The notes: a model not told the origin generated them from the sequence alone. Shown: positions 1-8,422, numbered from the stretch's first letter. The stretch: 64,000 nt of DNA from Pseudoduganella namucuonensis (GCF_900116645.1 NZ_FPBO01000017.1:1-64000); one strand, 5' to 3'. Program-made: numbers and translations.

Positions 1-567
1 CCGAGCCGAATCGGCGCTGGTGTTCGGACGGCTTCGAGATTGCCTGCGACAACGGGGAGGTCGTGACAGGCGTGTTCATGAAGGACTGCTGTGACCGCGA
101 AATCATCGCATGGCGGGCCTGGGCCGAACGCGGTCTGCCGGGCGAGCCGGTACGCGACATGATGGTGGAGGCGGTCGAGGCGCGGTTCGGCCGGGCCAGC
201 ATTGGATCGGCAAAGCTGGAGTTCCTGAGCGACAATGGCGGCGCCTACCGGGCCCATGCGACGCACGCGTTGGCGCGCGAGATGGGGCTGGAGCCGATTC
301 ATACGCCGGTGTGCAGCCCGCAGTCGAACGGGATCGCCGAAAGCTTCGTGAACACGTTTAAACGGGACTACGTCAGTCTGATGGACCGCAGCAATGCCCA
401 AGTCGTTCTCGCCCAATTGCCAGACGCTTTTACGCATTTCAATGAGGTTCATCCGCACTCGTCGTTGAAGTTGAAATCCCCTCGCATGTTCAGGAGGGAG
501 CTGGCGCGCCGGGCTCAGGAAAGCGGCGTTAACTAAGCGATAGGCTGTGTCCGGTTATACGGGGGCA
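1..567 (+). mobile_element. Right end of an IS3-family insertion sequence (IS2-like)
   Basis: The element enters from the left edge and carries the end of its transposase gene. Its right end can be placed near 567: read inward on the minus strand, the sequence starts TGCCCCCGTATAACCGGACA, the TG start and C-rich form expected of an IS3-family terminal repeat. Immediately outside it (from 568) the reading frame of a different, minus-strand gene begins, which supports the boundary. The left end lies outside the window, so the terminal repeat partner and target duplication cannot be checked. Confidence 0.75.
3..536 (+). CDS. IS3-family transposase OrfB, C-terminal part (partial at left edge)
   Basis: This is the integrase-type DDE transposase of an IS3-family element; only the last 177 residues are in the window. 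The open frame continues to the left edge, and its start reads like the IS2 group (RRWCSDGFEI followed by a DCCDRE motif). The second catalytic Asp lies in FLSDNGGAYRAH and the final Glu in SPQSNGIAESFVNTFKRDYV, so the catalytic core looks intact. The C-terminal HPHSSL...SPRMFRRE segment is also typical. OrfB of these elements is normally made by programmed frameshifting from OrfA, which would lie to the left. Confidence 0.9.
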   Translation, partial: EPNRRWCSDGFEIACDNGEVVTGVFMKDCCDREIIAWRAWAERGLPGEPVRDMMVEAVEARFGRASIGSAKLEFLSDNGGAYRAHATHALAREMGLEPIHTPVCSPQSNGIAESFVNTFKRDYVSLMDRSNAQVVLAQLPDAFTHFNEVHPHSSLKLKSPRMFRRELARRAQESGVN

Positions 568-880
568 AGATCACCAGACTGAATTCTTTGATACCTGCTT
601 GGGTCGTCATATCAAGCCAATTTTTCACTTGCAATACCGCGCCCACAACTGCAGGCGTCGCGATGGGCTTGGCGGTGTAACGCTTATCTGGGTTGCGATT
701 AGAGGCCTGGGCGAATAGCAGCGCACGTTAGACATCGCCCTCAAAAAAATAGGCACCGGGTCCTAACCAGTCGTATCGGTTATTGCTATGACTAAGATGC
801 TTCAGGCGGCCGCTTATCAAATCATCACGTGTAGTGATGTCGCATCCGTGATAAACGATGAGGGCAGAACCTAAACTCAC
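568..880 (-). pseudogene. Toxin-like gene broken by a stop codon and cut by the IS
   Basis: A GTG start at 880 overlaps the TGA of the upstream 85-aa gene (GTGA). It opens a frame that reads 50 codons, with the motifs VYHGCD and YDWLGPGAYFFEGD, to a TAA at 728-730. The same frame then continues without another stop to the IS end (RALLFAQASN, later AVVGAVLQVKNWLDM). A single change at the TAA, for example from CAA, would restore a frame of at least 104 codons. The C-terminus is lost to the IS. The HG..D and YDWLG.G.YF signature resembles a family of uncharacterised proteins reminiscent of ADP-ribosyltransferase-fold (DUF3990-like) toxins. That family assignment is inference and not firm. Confidence 0.6.
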
Positions 881-1134
881 TTGAACGTGCGCGTGAGATT
901 ACCCGCCTGAGTGATGATACCGGCTTGCCGCGCAACCTTCACGGCTTGTTCGGTAGTCATGGCATACGGATTTTTCGCTGGCGTTGACGCTGATGCAACT
1001 TTCACTCCATAACGCTTAGCGATAGAGCCAACAGCAGCTGCGAACTGCTTTTGTTGCGTGGTATGCACGGCTTTACCCTTGGGGAGCTCCCCTTTCAGAC
1101 TTGCGGGTTTGGCTCTGGCTTTAGAAGTATTCAT
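877..1134 (-). CDS. Small basic hypothetical protein, possible antitoxin partner
   Basis: This is an 85-aa Lys/Ala-rich protein with no signal peptide or membrane segment. The start MNTSKARAKP is chosen over a longer frame opening at 1182 because GGGAG lies at a good distance before this ATG. Its TGA overlaps the GTG of the broken toxin-like gene downstream, so the two were translationally coupled. A small basic protein directly before a toxin-like gene fits a toxin-antitoxin or immunity pair, but I recognise no antitoxin domain. The C-terminal part (TTEQAVKVARQAGIITQAGNLT) looks like a short helix-turn-helix-like segment; that is a weak impression only. The gene itself is intact. Confidence 0.6.
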   Translation of the reverse strand: MNTSKARAKPASLKGELPKGKAVHTTQQKQFAAAVGSIAKRYGVKVASASTPAKNPYAMTTEQAVKVARQAGIITQAGNLTRTFK

Positions 1135-1184
1135 AGGTCGATTCTCCCACAGCAGGTGTGTGCGTGCAATTTGGGTGCGCAATG

Positions 1185-1457
1185 TCAGTTTTGCGTGTCA
1201 GTGCCAGGCGTGGTTGCCCGCTCCAACTCTTCCAGCCAGCGAATGGCGTATTCTCGGCTGGTCCCGCACATCTCCAGCGATGGTTGAAGACTACCACAGA
1301 AGGCCGGCCTCTCCGCCTTTCCGAAGACGCGACAGCGATTATCCTCGCCAAGCTGGACGCATCTCACACCAGCAGGTTTCCCTTTTGGCATGCCCGGTAT
1401 CGGACTCGTAATCGACGGAGCGATGCAACATGCTCCGCAGTTGTCGCGGCAGTTCAT
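1185..1457 (-). CDS. YkgJ-family cysteine cluster protein
   Basis: This 90-aa protein matches the YkgJ/UPF0153 zinc- or iron-binding cysteine cluster family. Visible motifs are MNCRDNCGACCIAPS near the N-terminus, SPIPGMPKGKPAGVRC, then CRVFG and CGSLQPSLEMC. These Cys residues are the expected metal ligands. The molecular role of the family is unknown. AAGGG precedes the ATG, and the start lies 9 nt after the stop of the truncated copy at 1467-1562, so the two are probably translated from the same message. The last residues (ERATTPGTDTQN) look like a natural C-terminus. Confidence 0.85.
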   Translation of the reverse strand: MNCRDNCGACCIAPSITSPIPGMPKGKPAGVRCVQLGEDNRCRVFGKAERPAFCGSLQPSLEMCGTSREYAIRWLEELERATTPGTDTQN

Positions 1458-1466
1458 GGCATCCCT

Positions 1467-1562
1467 TTAGTTGACAACCGGCTTGCCATTCGGCATGCCG
1501 GGTATCGGGCTGGTGATGGAGGGCGCGGTGCAGCAGGCACCGCAGTTCGGTCGGCATTGCAT
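1467..1562 (-). pseudogene. Truncated 31-aa tandem copy of the YkgJ-like gene
   Basis: An ATG at 1562 opens a 31-codon frame beginning MQCRPNCGACCTAPSITS and ending GMPNGKPVVN before TAA. It is nearly the same as the first 28 residues of the YkgJ protein immediately downstream (NCGACC.APSITSPIPGMP.GKP), and then stops where the full protein continues AGVRC. It therefore looks like a tandem duplication that kept only the first cysteine block. It may be a dead remnant, a leader peptide that couples translation of the full gene, or a genuine mini metal-binding peptide. The sequence alone does not decide. Confidence 0.65.
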
Positions 1563-1570
1563 GGTATGAA

Positions 1571-1612
1571 CGGGCCGCGCGGGCGGCCCCGGGTGTCGGA
1601 TGGCGCGGCCCG
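1571..1612. other. Ten-base-pair inverted repeat (hairpin) between genes
   Basis: CGGGCCGCGC (1571-1580) and GCGCGGCCCG (1603-1612) form a perfect 10-bp stem with a 22-nt loop. On the plus strand it is followed by GTATTTTA, on the minus strand by no T-run. The genes on both sides read leftward, so it is not a clear terminator for either; it may attenuate transcription between the adaptor gene and the YkgJ genes. Confidence 0.5.
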
Positions 1613-1645
1613 TATTTTACCGCGGCGCCGCGCCCGCCCTCCGGC

Positions 1646-2293
1646 TCAGTGCCGCGCCCCGCCGTTGGCGCCGAAGCTGGCGCGCGCCAGCTGGCCCGGC
1701 CTCAGGCCGTCCACCTCGCCCAGCTCCAGGTAGACCTTGGCCATCGGCATCGGCTTTTCGGCCTGGGAGATCACGATCACCTTTTGCACCGTCAGCCGCT
1801 GGCTGGTGGCGGCCACGTCGATTTCCACCGGCTCGTCCAGGTTGATGTCGCGCAGCTGCGAGCGCGGCACGGAGGCCACCACGCGCATGCGCGTCGGGTC
1901 GTACATGGTGACCAGGTGGCGGCCCGGCGCGACCGCCTCGCCCACCCGGGCGAAGGTGGCGGAAACGACGCCGTCGTAGTGCGCCGTGACGTCGGACTGG
2001 CCGATCCGCGCCAGCACCTGGCCGGCCTTGACGCGGTCGCCCGCCTTGACCAGCAGCGCGGTGACGTCGCCGGCGGAGTCGGCGCGCAGCGTGCACAGGC
2101 GCGCCGACTCCGTGTAGCCCTGCGCGCCGCGGTGGTCGATGGATTCCTGCGGCCCGGTCCGGGCGGCGGCCGCGACGGGCGCGGCGGCGGTGGCGCATGG
2201 CGGCGGCAGGGTCATAGCCGCGATGGCGCACACGGCGAGTCTGGCCAGCAATCGCGGGGCTGGCGCGCGTGAAGCTTGGAGCATGTCGGTCAT
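1646..2293 (-). CDS. Short periplasmic efflux adaptor (membrane fusion protein) without hairpin domain
   Basis: This 215-aa exported protein resembles HlyD/RND adaptor subunits. A hydrophobic N-terminal signal (LLARLAVCAIAAMTL) is followed by a lipoyl-like half (GDVTALLVKAGDRVKAGQVLARI). The second lipoyl half (AHYDGVVSATFARVGEAVAPG) comes directly after it, then a beta-barrel segment ending GLRPGQLARASFG. In canonical adaptors of 350-400 aa a long helical hairpin separates the two lipoyl halves; here they are joined by a few residues. No inner-membrane pump gene is adjacent. It could be a divergent standalone adaptor or a reduced paralogue. Two ATGs (2293, 2284) are possible starts. Confidence 0.75.
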   Translation of the reverse strand: MTDMLQASRAPAPRLLARLAVCAIAAMTLPPPCATAAAPVAAAARTGPQESIDHRGAQGYTESARLCTLRADSAGDVTALLVKAGDRVKAGQVLARIGQSDVTAHYDGVVSATFARVGEAVAPGRHLVTMYDPTRMRVVASVPRSQLRDINLDEPVEIDVAATSQRLTVQKVIVISQAEKPMPMAKVYLELGEVDGLRPGQLARASFGANGGARH

Positions 2294-2460
2294 CCCAAAA
2301 GCGTTGTCATATGCCTGGTCTCTGCCCGCGGGGGCGGCCAGCCAGATTGCCGAGCATACAAAACACTTGTGGAGAAATTGTGGGCGTCATGTCCGGAATG
2401 TGGATGGCGTTGCGTGTCTGCGTTACAATTTCCGTTTCAAAATAGAAATAAGGGGGCGCG

Positions 2461-4614
2461 ATGAACAGCCCCGCTTCAATGCAGACGCTGCTGCGTTCCC
2501 TATGCCTGCTGCTGGCCTTGCTGGCGTTGCCGAACGCCATGGCCGCCCGCGCGGTGATGCGGTTTGCCGACAATCTGCCGCTGCGATTGGAGGGAAGGCT
2601 CGAATATCTGGAGGACGTGGCCGGCGCGCTCACGCTGGAGCGGGCGCGCGCCCTGCCGCCCGAACGCTACACGCCATTGCTCGACAGTAATTTCAGCAAG
2701 GGCTTTTCGGCCTCCACCTACTGGGTCCGCTTCACGCTGCGCAACCCGGGGCCGGACCCGGTGGACTGGGTGCTGCAGCACCGCCTGCCGTTCACCGACC
2801 ACGTGCGCGTGTGGGTGGTCAGCGGCGGCCGGGTGCGGCTGGACGAACGGGCCGGCGACCGCACCCTGGCTGCGCGTCGCCAACTGCCGTCCCACCTGCC
2901 CAGCTTCCGCTACCTGTCCGCGCCCGGCGAGTCGGCCGAGGTCTACGTCCGTCTCGCCAACGAGCACGCGGCCGAGACGCAACTGGTGTTCCGGCTGGAC
3001 ACGCTGCAGTCCTTCATCGCCCACGCCGAGCGCGACGAGAACCGGCTCGGCATCCTGTATGGCGTGCCGCTGGCGCTGGCCTTCTCCTCGCTGGTGGGCG
3101 CGGCGGTGGCGCGCGACCGCCGCTTCTCCACCTACGCGCTGTACGCGCTGGCCACGGTGGCGGTGTGGATGGGCTTCAACGGCCACTTCGAGCGCTACCT
3201 GATGTTCGACGCGCCGGACCTGTTCAACAACCTGCTGCACGTGGTGATGCTGGCGCAGACCATCTTCCTGCTGCTGTTCGCGCGCGAATTCCTGCAGACC
3301 CGCGGCCGCATGCCGCGCTTCGACCGCCTGTTCCGGGCCATGATCCTGGCCGCCTGCGCCGGCATCGCGCTGCGCCTGTGCGGCGTGTTCACGCTGGTCA
3401 CGCAGCTGACGCTGGCGCTGATGGCGCTGTCCTCGGTGACCACGCTGGCGGCCTGGCGCGCGTGGCGCATGGGCATGGAGCACGCGCGCTGGTTCTTCTT
3501 CGCGCAGCTGTGCAGCACGGTGCCGGTGGCGGTCGGCCTGGCGGGCGTGCGCCTCGGCCTGTACGCCTACGACGGCTTCGTCAACTTCCAGGGCATCTAC
3601 TTCGCCGAGCTGCTGTTGCTGGCGGTGGCCCAGCACGACCACGTGCGCCGCACGCAGGACCGCCAGCGCAAGCTGGAGCGCGAGCACGAGCGCGCGCTGG
3701 CCGAGCGCAACGCCTTCCTGGAGGCGGAGATGGCCGCGCGCAGCGCCGCGCTGGCGGCGATGGAGCGGCGCGTGGCCTTCGTGGCGGAGGTGGGCGCCGT
3801 CACGCAGCGGGTGGCCGGCGGCGAGTTCTCCGCGCGCCTGCCGATGCCGGACGAGACCGCGCTGCGGCCGCTGGCCACCAGCGTCAACGCTATGGCCGAA
3901 TCGCTGGCGCGGCTGGAGGGCGCGCGCCGCCACTGGATCGCCGAGATCAGCCACGAGCTGCGCACGCCGCTGGCGGGCCTGATCTGCGAGATCGAGGCCA
4001 TGCTGGACGGCGTGCGCCCGCTCGGCCTGGCCCAGGTGGAGTCGCTGCACGGCACCGCGCAGCGCCTCACGCGCCTGGTGGACGACCTGCACGAACTGGC
4101 GATGAGCGATCTGCGTCCGCTCGGCTGCAAGTTCGCGCCGGTCGATTACCGGCAACTGATGACGGACCTGATGCCCCACTTCGGCGCCGAGGCGGCCAAG
4201 CGCGGCCTGACCCTGGCGCTCGAGTGCGAGCCGGGGCCGGCGCCGGCCATGTGGGACGGCGGCCGCGTCAATCAGTTGCTGATCAACCTGATCGCCAACA
4301 GCATCGCCTACACCGACGCGCCAGGCGCCATCCGCGTGCGCGCCACCGCGCTGCCGGAACGCGTGCGCATCGAGGTCGAGGACAGCGCGCCGGGCCTGGG
4401 CCGGGACGAGCTGGCGCGGGTGTTCGAGCCGCTGTACCGCGCGCAGGGCGCGCGCCGCCGCCGCGCCGACGGCAGCGGCCTGGGGCTGAAGATTTGCCGC
4501 GCCATCGTCGACGCCCACCACGGCACGATAGGCGTCAGCGCTTCCGCGCTGGGCGGGGTGCTGGTGCGCGTGGAGCTGCCCCTCGCGCCAGCCGGCGCCG
4601 CGGAGCCGGCGTGA
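2461..4614 (+). CDS. 7TM-DISM sensor histidine kinase
   Basis: This 717-aa membrane histidine kinase has a signal peptide (about 1-28, ending NAMA), an extracellular 7TMR-DISMED2-like sensor domain (about 30-170), and a block of seven hydrophobic segments (about 195-395). A coiled-coil/HAMP-like stretch follows (about 400-490), then HisKA with the phospho-acceptor His498 in EISHELRTPLAG, and HATPase_c with N-box NQLLINLIANSIAYTD and G-box GSGLGLKI. The start is well set by AAGGGGGCG just before the ATG, and TACAAT at 2424-2429 may be the -10. No response regulator lies next to it, so its partner is elsewhere. A strong terminator follows at 4695. Confidence 0.92.
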   Translation: MNSPASMQTLLRSLCLLLALLALPNAMAARAVMRFADNLPLRLEGRLEYLEDVAGALTLERARALPPERYTPLLDSNFSKGFSASTYWVRFTLRNPGPDPVDWVLQHRLPFTDHVRVWVVSGGRVRLDERAGDRTLAARRQLPSHLPSFRYLSAPGESAEVYVRLANEHAAETQLVFRLDTLQSFIAHAERDENRLGILYGVPLALAFSSLVGAAVARDRRFSTYALYALATVAVWMGFNGHFERYLMFDAPDLFNNLLHVVMLAQTIFLLLFAREFLQTRGRMPRFDRLFRAMILAACAGIALRLCGVFTLVTQLTLALMALSSVTTLAAWRAWRMGMEHARWFFFAQLCSTVPVAVGLAGVRLGLYAYDGFVNFQGIYFAELLLLAVAQHDHVRRTQDRQRKLEREHERALAERNAFLEAEMAARSAALAAMERRVAFVAEVGAVTQRVAGGEFSARLPMPDETALRPLATSVNAMAESLARLEGARRHWIAEISHELRTPLAGLICEIEAMLDGVRPLGLAQVESLHGTAQRLTRLVDDLHELAMSDLRPLGCKFAPVDYRQLMTDLMPHFGAEAAKRGLTLALECEPGPAPAMWDGGRVNQLLINLIANSIAYTDAPGAIRVRATALPERVRIEVEDSAPGLGRDELARVFEPLYRAQGARRRRADGSGLGLKICRAIVDAHHGTIGVSASALGGVLVRVELPLAPAGAAEPA

Positions 4615-4694
4615 ACGACCCCGCCGCGGTCACACGCCCGTCACATCGCGCTGGCATGATGCCCCTCGTCGTTCAACTCTCCCATTGAATGTTT

Positions 4695-4727
4695 GGCCCG
4701 CGGCCGTTCCGGCGCGGGCCTTTTTTT
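4695..4727 (+). terminator. Strong intrinsic terminator after the sensor kinase
   Basis: GGCCCGCG (4695-4702) pairs perfectly with CGCGGGCC (4713-4720) and is followed by seven T. It ends the kinase transcript and lies upstream of the CHAD gene. A longer open frame from 4685 would have to run through this terminator, which argues for the CHAD start at 4775. Confidence 0.88.
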
Positions 4728-4774
4728 CGCGCAACGCTGTGCCGCGTTCCGGCCCGCTGTGCCATGCTGTCGGC

Positions 4775-5725
4775 ATGGCGAAACCACCCCTACCCGAAGG
4801 CCCGCCGCCGCGCCCCGTGAAGTCCTCCGCGGTGCGGCTGGGCAAGAAAATGTCGCTGGAGGACGCGTTCCGGCGCGTGGCGCTGAACTGCCTGGCGCAG
4901 ATCGAGGCCAACGAGCCCGGCGTCCTGCTGGGCGACGTGGAAAGCCTGCACCAGATGCGGGTGGGACTGCGCCGCCTGCGCGCGGCGCTGGACCTGTTCC
5001 AGGACCTGCTGGCGCCCGGTCCCGCCCTGCAGGCCGAGCTGGACTGGCTGGCCGGCCAGCTGGGCGCGGCGCGCGACTGGGACGTGCTGGCCGGCTCCAC
5101 GCTGCGCCTGCTGGAGCGGGACCGGGATTGGGGCGGCTTGCCGGCGCTGCGCGAAGCCGCGCTGCGGCGCGCCGGCGCGCTGCACGAGGAGGTCGCGGCG
5201 GCGTTGCGCGCGCCCCGCTACGCGCGGCTGATGGCCGAGCTGGGCGGCTGGCTGGACGGCCAGCGCTGGCGCCGGCAGGGCAGCGGGTCGGCGGCGGGGC
5301 GCTCCGCCGCGCTGCTGGACGCGCCCGCGCGCACCGGCCTGCAGCCCCTGCTGGAGCACGCGCAGCGGCGCCTGCGCAAGCGCGCCCGCAAGGCGGCCCA
5401 GGCCGGCGGGGAGGACGCCGCCGCGCGCCACCTGCTGCGCATCGCCGCCAAGAAGGCGCGCTACGCGGCCGAGTTCTTCCACGACCTGTTGCCGGGCAAG
5501 CGCGTCGAGCGTTACGTCGGCGCGCTGTCCGCGCTGCAGGACCGGCTGGGGGCGCTGAACGACATGGCGGTGGCGGACGGCTTGCTGAGCGAGTTCAGCG
5601 ACGAGCCGGGGCTGGGCGAGCACGGCATCTATGCGCGGGGCTATCTGGCGGCGCTGTCCGGCCGGGAGGTCCGCAAGCTGCGCCAGCCGCTGAAGCGGCT
5701 GGGCCGGCTGCGCGCCATCCAGTGA
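4775..5725 (+). CDS. CHAD domain protein
   Basis: This 316-aa cytoplasmic protein is made of a CHAD (conserved histidine alpha-helical) domain, a helical fold that binds polyphosphate. Signature elements are LHQMRVGLRRLRAALDLF (His and Arg rows), LGAARDWDVL, and later LRIAAKKARYAAEFF and LQDRLGALNDMAVA. Unlike many family members it has no CYTH/triphosphatase domain attached. The start MAKPPLPEGP is chosen because the longer frame would include a terminator. The gene is convergent with the sugar-transport operon on its right and shows no operon partner. Confidence 0.88.
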   Translation: MAKPPLPEGPPPRPVKSSAVRLGKKMSLEDAFRRVALNCLAQIEANEPGVLLGDVESLHQMRVGLRRLRAALDLFQDLLAPGPALQAELDWLAGQLGAARDWDVLAGSTLRLLERDRDWGGLPALREAALRRAGALHEEVAAALRAPRYARLMAELGGWLDGQRWRRQGSGSAAGRSAALLDAPARTGLQPLLEHAQRRLRKRARKAAQAGGEDAAARHLLRIAAKKARYAAEFFHDLLPGKRVERYVGALSALQDRLGALNDMAVADGLLSEFSDEPGLGEHGIYARGYLAALSGREVRKLRQPLKRLGRLRAIQ

Positions 5726-5932
5726 TGGCGCGCGGAGGGAGCGGAGAAGCGAGAGGAGCGGAGAAGCTGGAATTGGTGCCGGTATATTTCCCGACCGCCG
5801 GCGCCGGTAGAGCGGTCCGGAAGACCGCAATGTGTTCCCGCAATGTTTGCGGATGAACATCATCTTAGCGCGTGATTGTGACAACCGTTTGACCTGGCGC
5901 AAAGTATCCGGGGGTTGGCACGGGCGCCGCGG

Positions 5933-6898
5933 CTATTTGGTGACGCCGATTTTGGAACGGTCGATCGTCAGCGCGGCGGCCAGCACGATCAGCACCCCGT
6001 ACACGATGGGTTCGTAGGCCGGATCGAGCCCGGCCGCCGCGATCCCGATCCGCAGCACGGTGAGGGTGAGCACGCCGGCCAGCGTGCGTCCCATGCCGCC
6101 CACGCCCCCGGTGATGGCGTTGCCTCCGATCAAAACGGCGGCGATGCTCGGCAGCAGCAGGCTATCGGCGATGGACGGGCTGCCGCTGTAGGTGCGCGCC
6201 ACCAGCGCCATGCCGGCCAGGCCGGAAAACAGTCCCGAGAGCGTGAACGCGGCCAGCTTGACCCGGCCCACGCGCACGCCCGACAGCAGCGCCGCGCGCG
6301 GGTTGAGGCCGACGGCGTACACGCGGCGTCCGAACGCCAGCCAGCGCAGGCACGCCGCCAGCGCCGTCAGCGCCGCCAGGGCGAAGGCGAACGAGTGCGG
6401 CACGCCGAGGCTGGCCCCCTCCAGCCAGCCCACGGCGCCATAGCCGTCCGTCACGGGGATCGTCGCATGCCCGAGCGTCAGCGCGACGCCGGCGCAGATC
6501 GCGCCGCCGGCCAGCGTCACCACCAGCGACGGCAATTGCCCGCGCACGTGCGCCAGGCCCTGGCACAGGCCGATGGCCGCCGTCAGCGCCAGCACCGCCG
6601 GCACGGCGCCGGCGCCCATGCCGGGCAGGGCCAGCGCGAGCAGCACCGAGGCCAGCGCGGCCAGCGCGGCCATCGACAAATCGATGCCGCCCAGCAGGAT
6701 CACCAGGGTCTGGCCGCCGGCCAGCAACAGCAGCACGCTCGATTCCCCGGCCATCATGCCCAGATTGTCGAGCGACAGGAAGGCCGGTTCCACCAGTCCC
6801 AGGCCCGCCAGCAGCGCCAGCGGCACGGCCAGCGGGATGGCCGCCGCGAGCGCGGGCGCCAGCGCCGGGCGCCGGGCGGCCGGGGCGGGCCCGTCCAT
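5933..6898 (-). CDS. Sugar ABC transporter permease (RbsC-like), second permease
   Basis: This 321-aa integral membrane protein of the RbsC/XylH/YtfT-type BPD_transp_2 family has about eight to ten hydrophobic segments. The family signatures LLLAGGQTLVILLGGIDLSM and LIGGNAITGGVGGMGRTLAG are clear. It is the last gene of a four-gene importer that reads leftward; its ATG overlaps the stop of the ATPase gene (TGATG), giving translational coupling. With the other permease (8423-9406) it should form a heterodimeric channel, an arrangement known from the Lsr and YtfQRT-YjfF importers. The substrate cannot be read from this protein. Confidence 0.9.
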   Translation of the reverse strand: MDGPAPAARRPALAPALAAAIPLAVPLALLAGLGLVEPAFLSLDNLGMMAGESSVLLLLAGGQTLVILLGGIDLSMAALAALASVLLALALPGMGAGAVPAVLALTAAIGLCQGLAHVRGQLPSLVVTLAGGAICAGVALTLGHATIPVTDGYGAVGWLEGASLGVPHSFAFALAALTALAACLRWLAFGRRVYAVGLNPRAALLSGVRVGRVKLAAFTLSGLFSGLAGMALVARTYSGSPSIADSLLLPSIAAVLIGGNAITGGVGGMGRTLAGVLTLTVLRIGIAAAGLDPAYEPIVYGVLIVLAAALTIDRSKIGVTK

Positions 6899-8412
6899 CA
6901 CAGCAGGCGCTCCAGCATCCGCCGCCCGGCCGCCGTCCCGTCCGAGCGCGGCAGGCGGCCAACCACCGCGCCGTCCCTCATCACCAGCACCGTGTCGCTC
7001 AGCGCCAGGGCCTCCTCCAGCGTGTCGGCCAGCAGCAGCACCCCGACGCCGCCCGCGGCCAGCTCGCCGATCAGCGCGAGGATTTCCGCGCGGGCGCCGA
7101 CGTCGAGTCCGCGCGCGGGATGGTCCAGGATCAGCACCTTCGGGGGATGGACCAGCAGCCATTTGGCCAGCGCCAGCTTTTGCTGGTTGCCGCCACTCAA
7201 ATGCCCGGCCGGCGCTTGCGCGTCGCGCGGCGTGATGCGCAGGCGCGCCATCCACCGTTCCACCAGCGCGCCCTCGCGGGCCCGGTCGATGAACGGGCCC
7301 CGCCGCAGCCGGTCCAGATGCGCCAGGCTCATGTTTTCCCGCACGCTCATCCCGGCGACGACGCCCTCGGCGCCGCGCTCGGCCGGCACATAGGCGATGC
7401 CGTGTCGCACCGCGTCGGCGGGTTCGTTCAGCCGGACCGGCCGGCCGTCCAGCGCGATCTCGCCGGCGTCGGGCGCCAGCGCGCCGAACAAGGTCAGGCA
7501 CAGATGCTCGCGACCGGATCCCGCGCCGCCGACGATGCCCAGCACTTCGCCGGCGCGCAGCTCGAAGCAGACGTCGCGGTAGCGCGCGCCATGGCCCAGG
7601 CCATGGACCCGCAGCAGCGGCGGCGACGGCGTGGCGGGTGCGGCGCGGCGCGGGGCGGCGCCGGCCGTGGCGGCGCCGAGCATGAGCCGGCGCAGCGCGT
7701 CCGCGTCGCGGTCCGCGCCGGCGCGTTCGGCCACGCAGCGGCCCTCGCGCAACACATAGACCCGGTCGCACACGCGCAGCACCTCGTCGAGCCGGTGCGA
7801 CACGAACAGCACCGAGGCGCGCTCGCGCAGGCCACGGATACGGGCCAGCGCGGTGTCGAGTTGCTCCGCCTCCAGCATGCAGGTCGGCTCGTCGAGCAGG
7901 ATCACCGGCCGCTGGCGGGCGCGCTCCTCCAGCGTCAGGACCTTGGCCAATTCGACCACTTGCCTTTCCCCGAACGACAAGCCATCCGTCCGCGCCGACG
8001 GCGCGATGGCCGAGCCCAGCTTGCCGAGCTGCGCCGCCGCCAGTGCGTTCAGCGCCGTCCAGTCGTAGAACAGGCCGGCGCGCAGCGCCGCCCCCTCGTG
8101 GCCCAGCATGATGTTCTCGGCCACGCTCAGATTGGGCAGCAGCGATTGTTCCTGGAACACCATGCCGATGCCGGCGGCGGCGGCCGCCGCGCGGTCCCTC
8201 AGCGCCAGCTCCCGCCCGCGCAGCACGATGCGTCCACTATCCGGCTGGCACAAGCCGGCCATCACCTTCAGCAAGGTCGATTTGCCGGCGCCGTTCGCGC
8301 CGACCAGGCCGACCACCTCGCCCGCGCGCAGCTCCAGCGTGACCTCGTCGAGCGCCCGCACGCCGGCGTAGCGTTTGCTCACCCGCTCGACGCGCAGCAC
8401 CGGCCCGCTCAT
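6898..8412 (-). CDS. Sugar ABC transporter ATP-binding protein (RbsA/MglA-like, two ATPase domains)
   Basis: This 504-aa cytoplasmic protein has two fused ABC domains, as in RbsA, MglA and YtfR. The first has Walker A GANGAGKST, signature LSFGERQVVELAK and Walker B VILLDEPT. The second has a degenerate P-loop GGAGSGREHL, signature LSGGNQQKLALAKWL and a Walker B with His instead of Glu (LILDHPARGLD). Degenerate second sites are usual in this family. It sits between the two permease genes in the importer operon and energises uptake. The start MSGPVLRVERV lies 10 bp after the stop of the preceding permease. Confidence 0.93.
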   Translation of the reverse strand: MSGPVLRVERVSKRYAGVRALDEVTLELRAGEVVGLVGANGAGKSTLLKVMAGLCQPDSGRIVLRGRELALRDRAAAAAAGIGMVFQEQSLLPNLSVAENIMLGHEGAALRAGLFYDWTALNALAAAQLGKLGSAIAPSARTDGLSFGERQVVELAKVLTLEERARQRPVILLDEPTCMLEAEQLDTALARIRGLRERASVLFVSHRLDEVLRVCDRVYVLREGRCVAERAGADRDADALRRLMLGAATAGAAPRRAAPATPSPPLLRVHGLGHGARYRDVCFELRAGEVLGIVGGAGSGREHLCLTLFGALAPDAGEIALDGRPVRLNEPADAVRHGIAYVPAERGAEGVVAGMSVRENMSLAHLDRLRRGPFIDRAREGALVERWMARLRITPRDAQAPAGHLSGGNQQKLALAKWLLVHPPKVLILDHPARGLDVGARAEILALIGELAAGGVGVLLLADTLEEALALSDTVLVMRDGAVVGRLPRSDGTAAGRRMLERLL

Positions 8413-8422
8413 GGGAGGGCGC

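Noticed and set aside
2500..4521. A 673-codon minus-strand frame opposite the sensor kinase
   Set aside because: It has the same antisense composition (Gln/His/Arg-rich), while the plus strand encodes a clear multi-domain kinase.
4685..4774. An N-terminal extension of the CHAD protein starting at 4685
   Set aside because: It would be translated from sequence containing a strong terminator that ends the previous transcript; the ATG at 4775 is more plausible.
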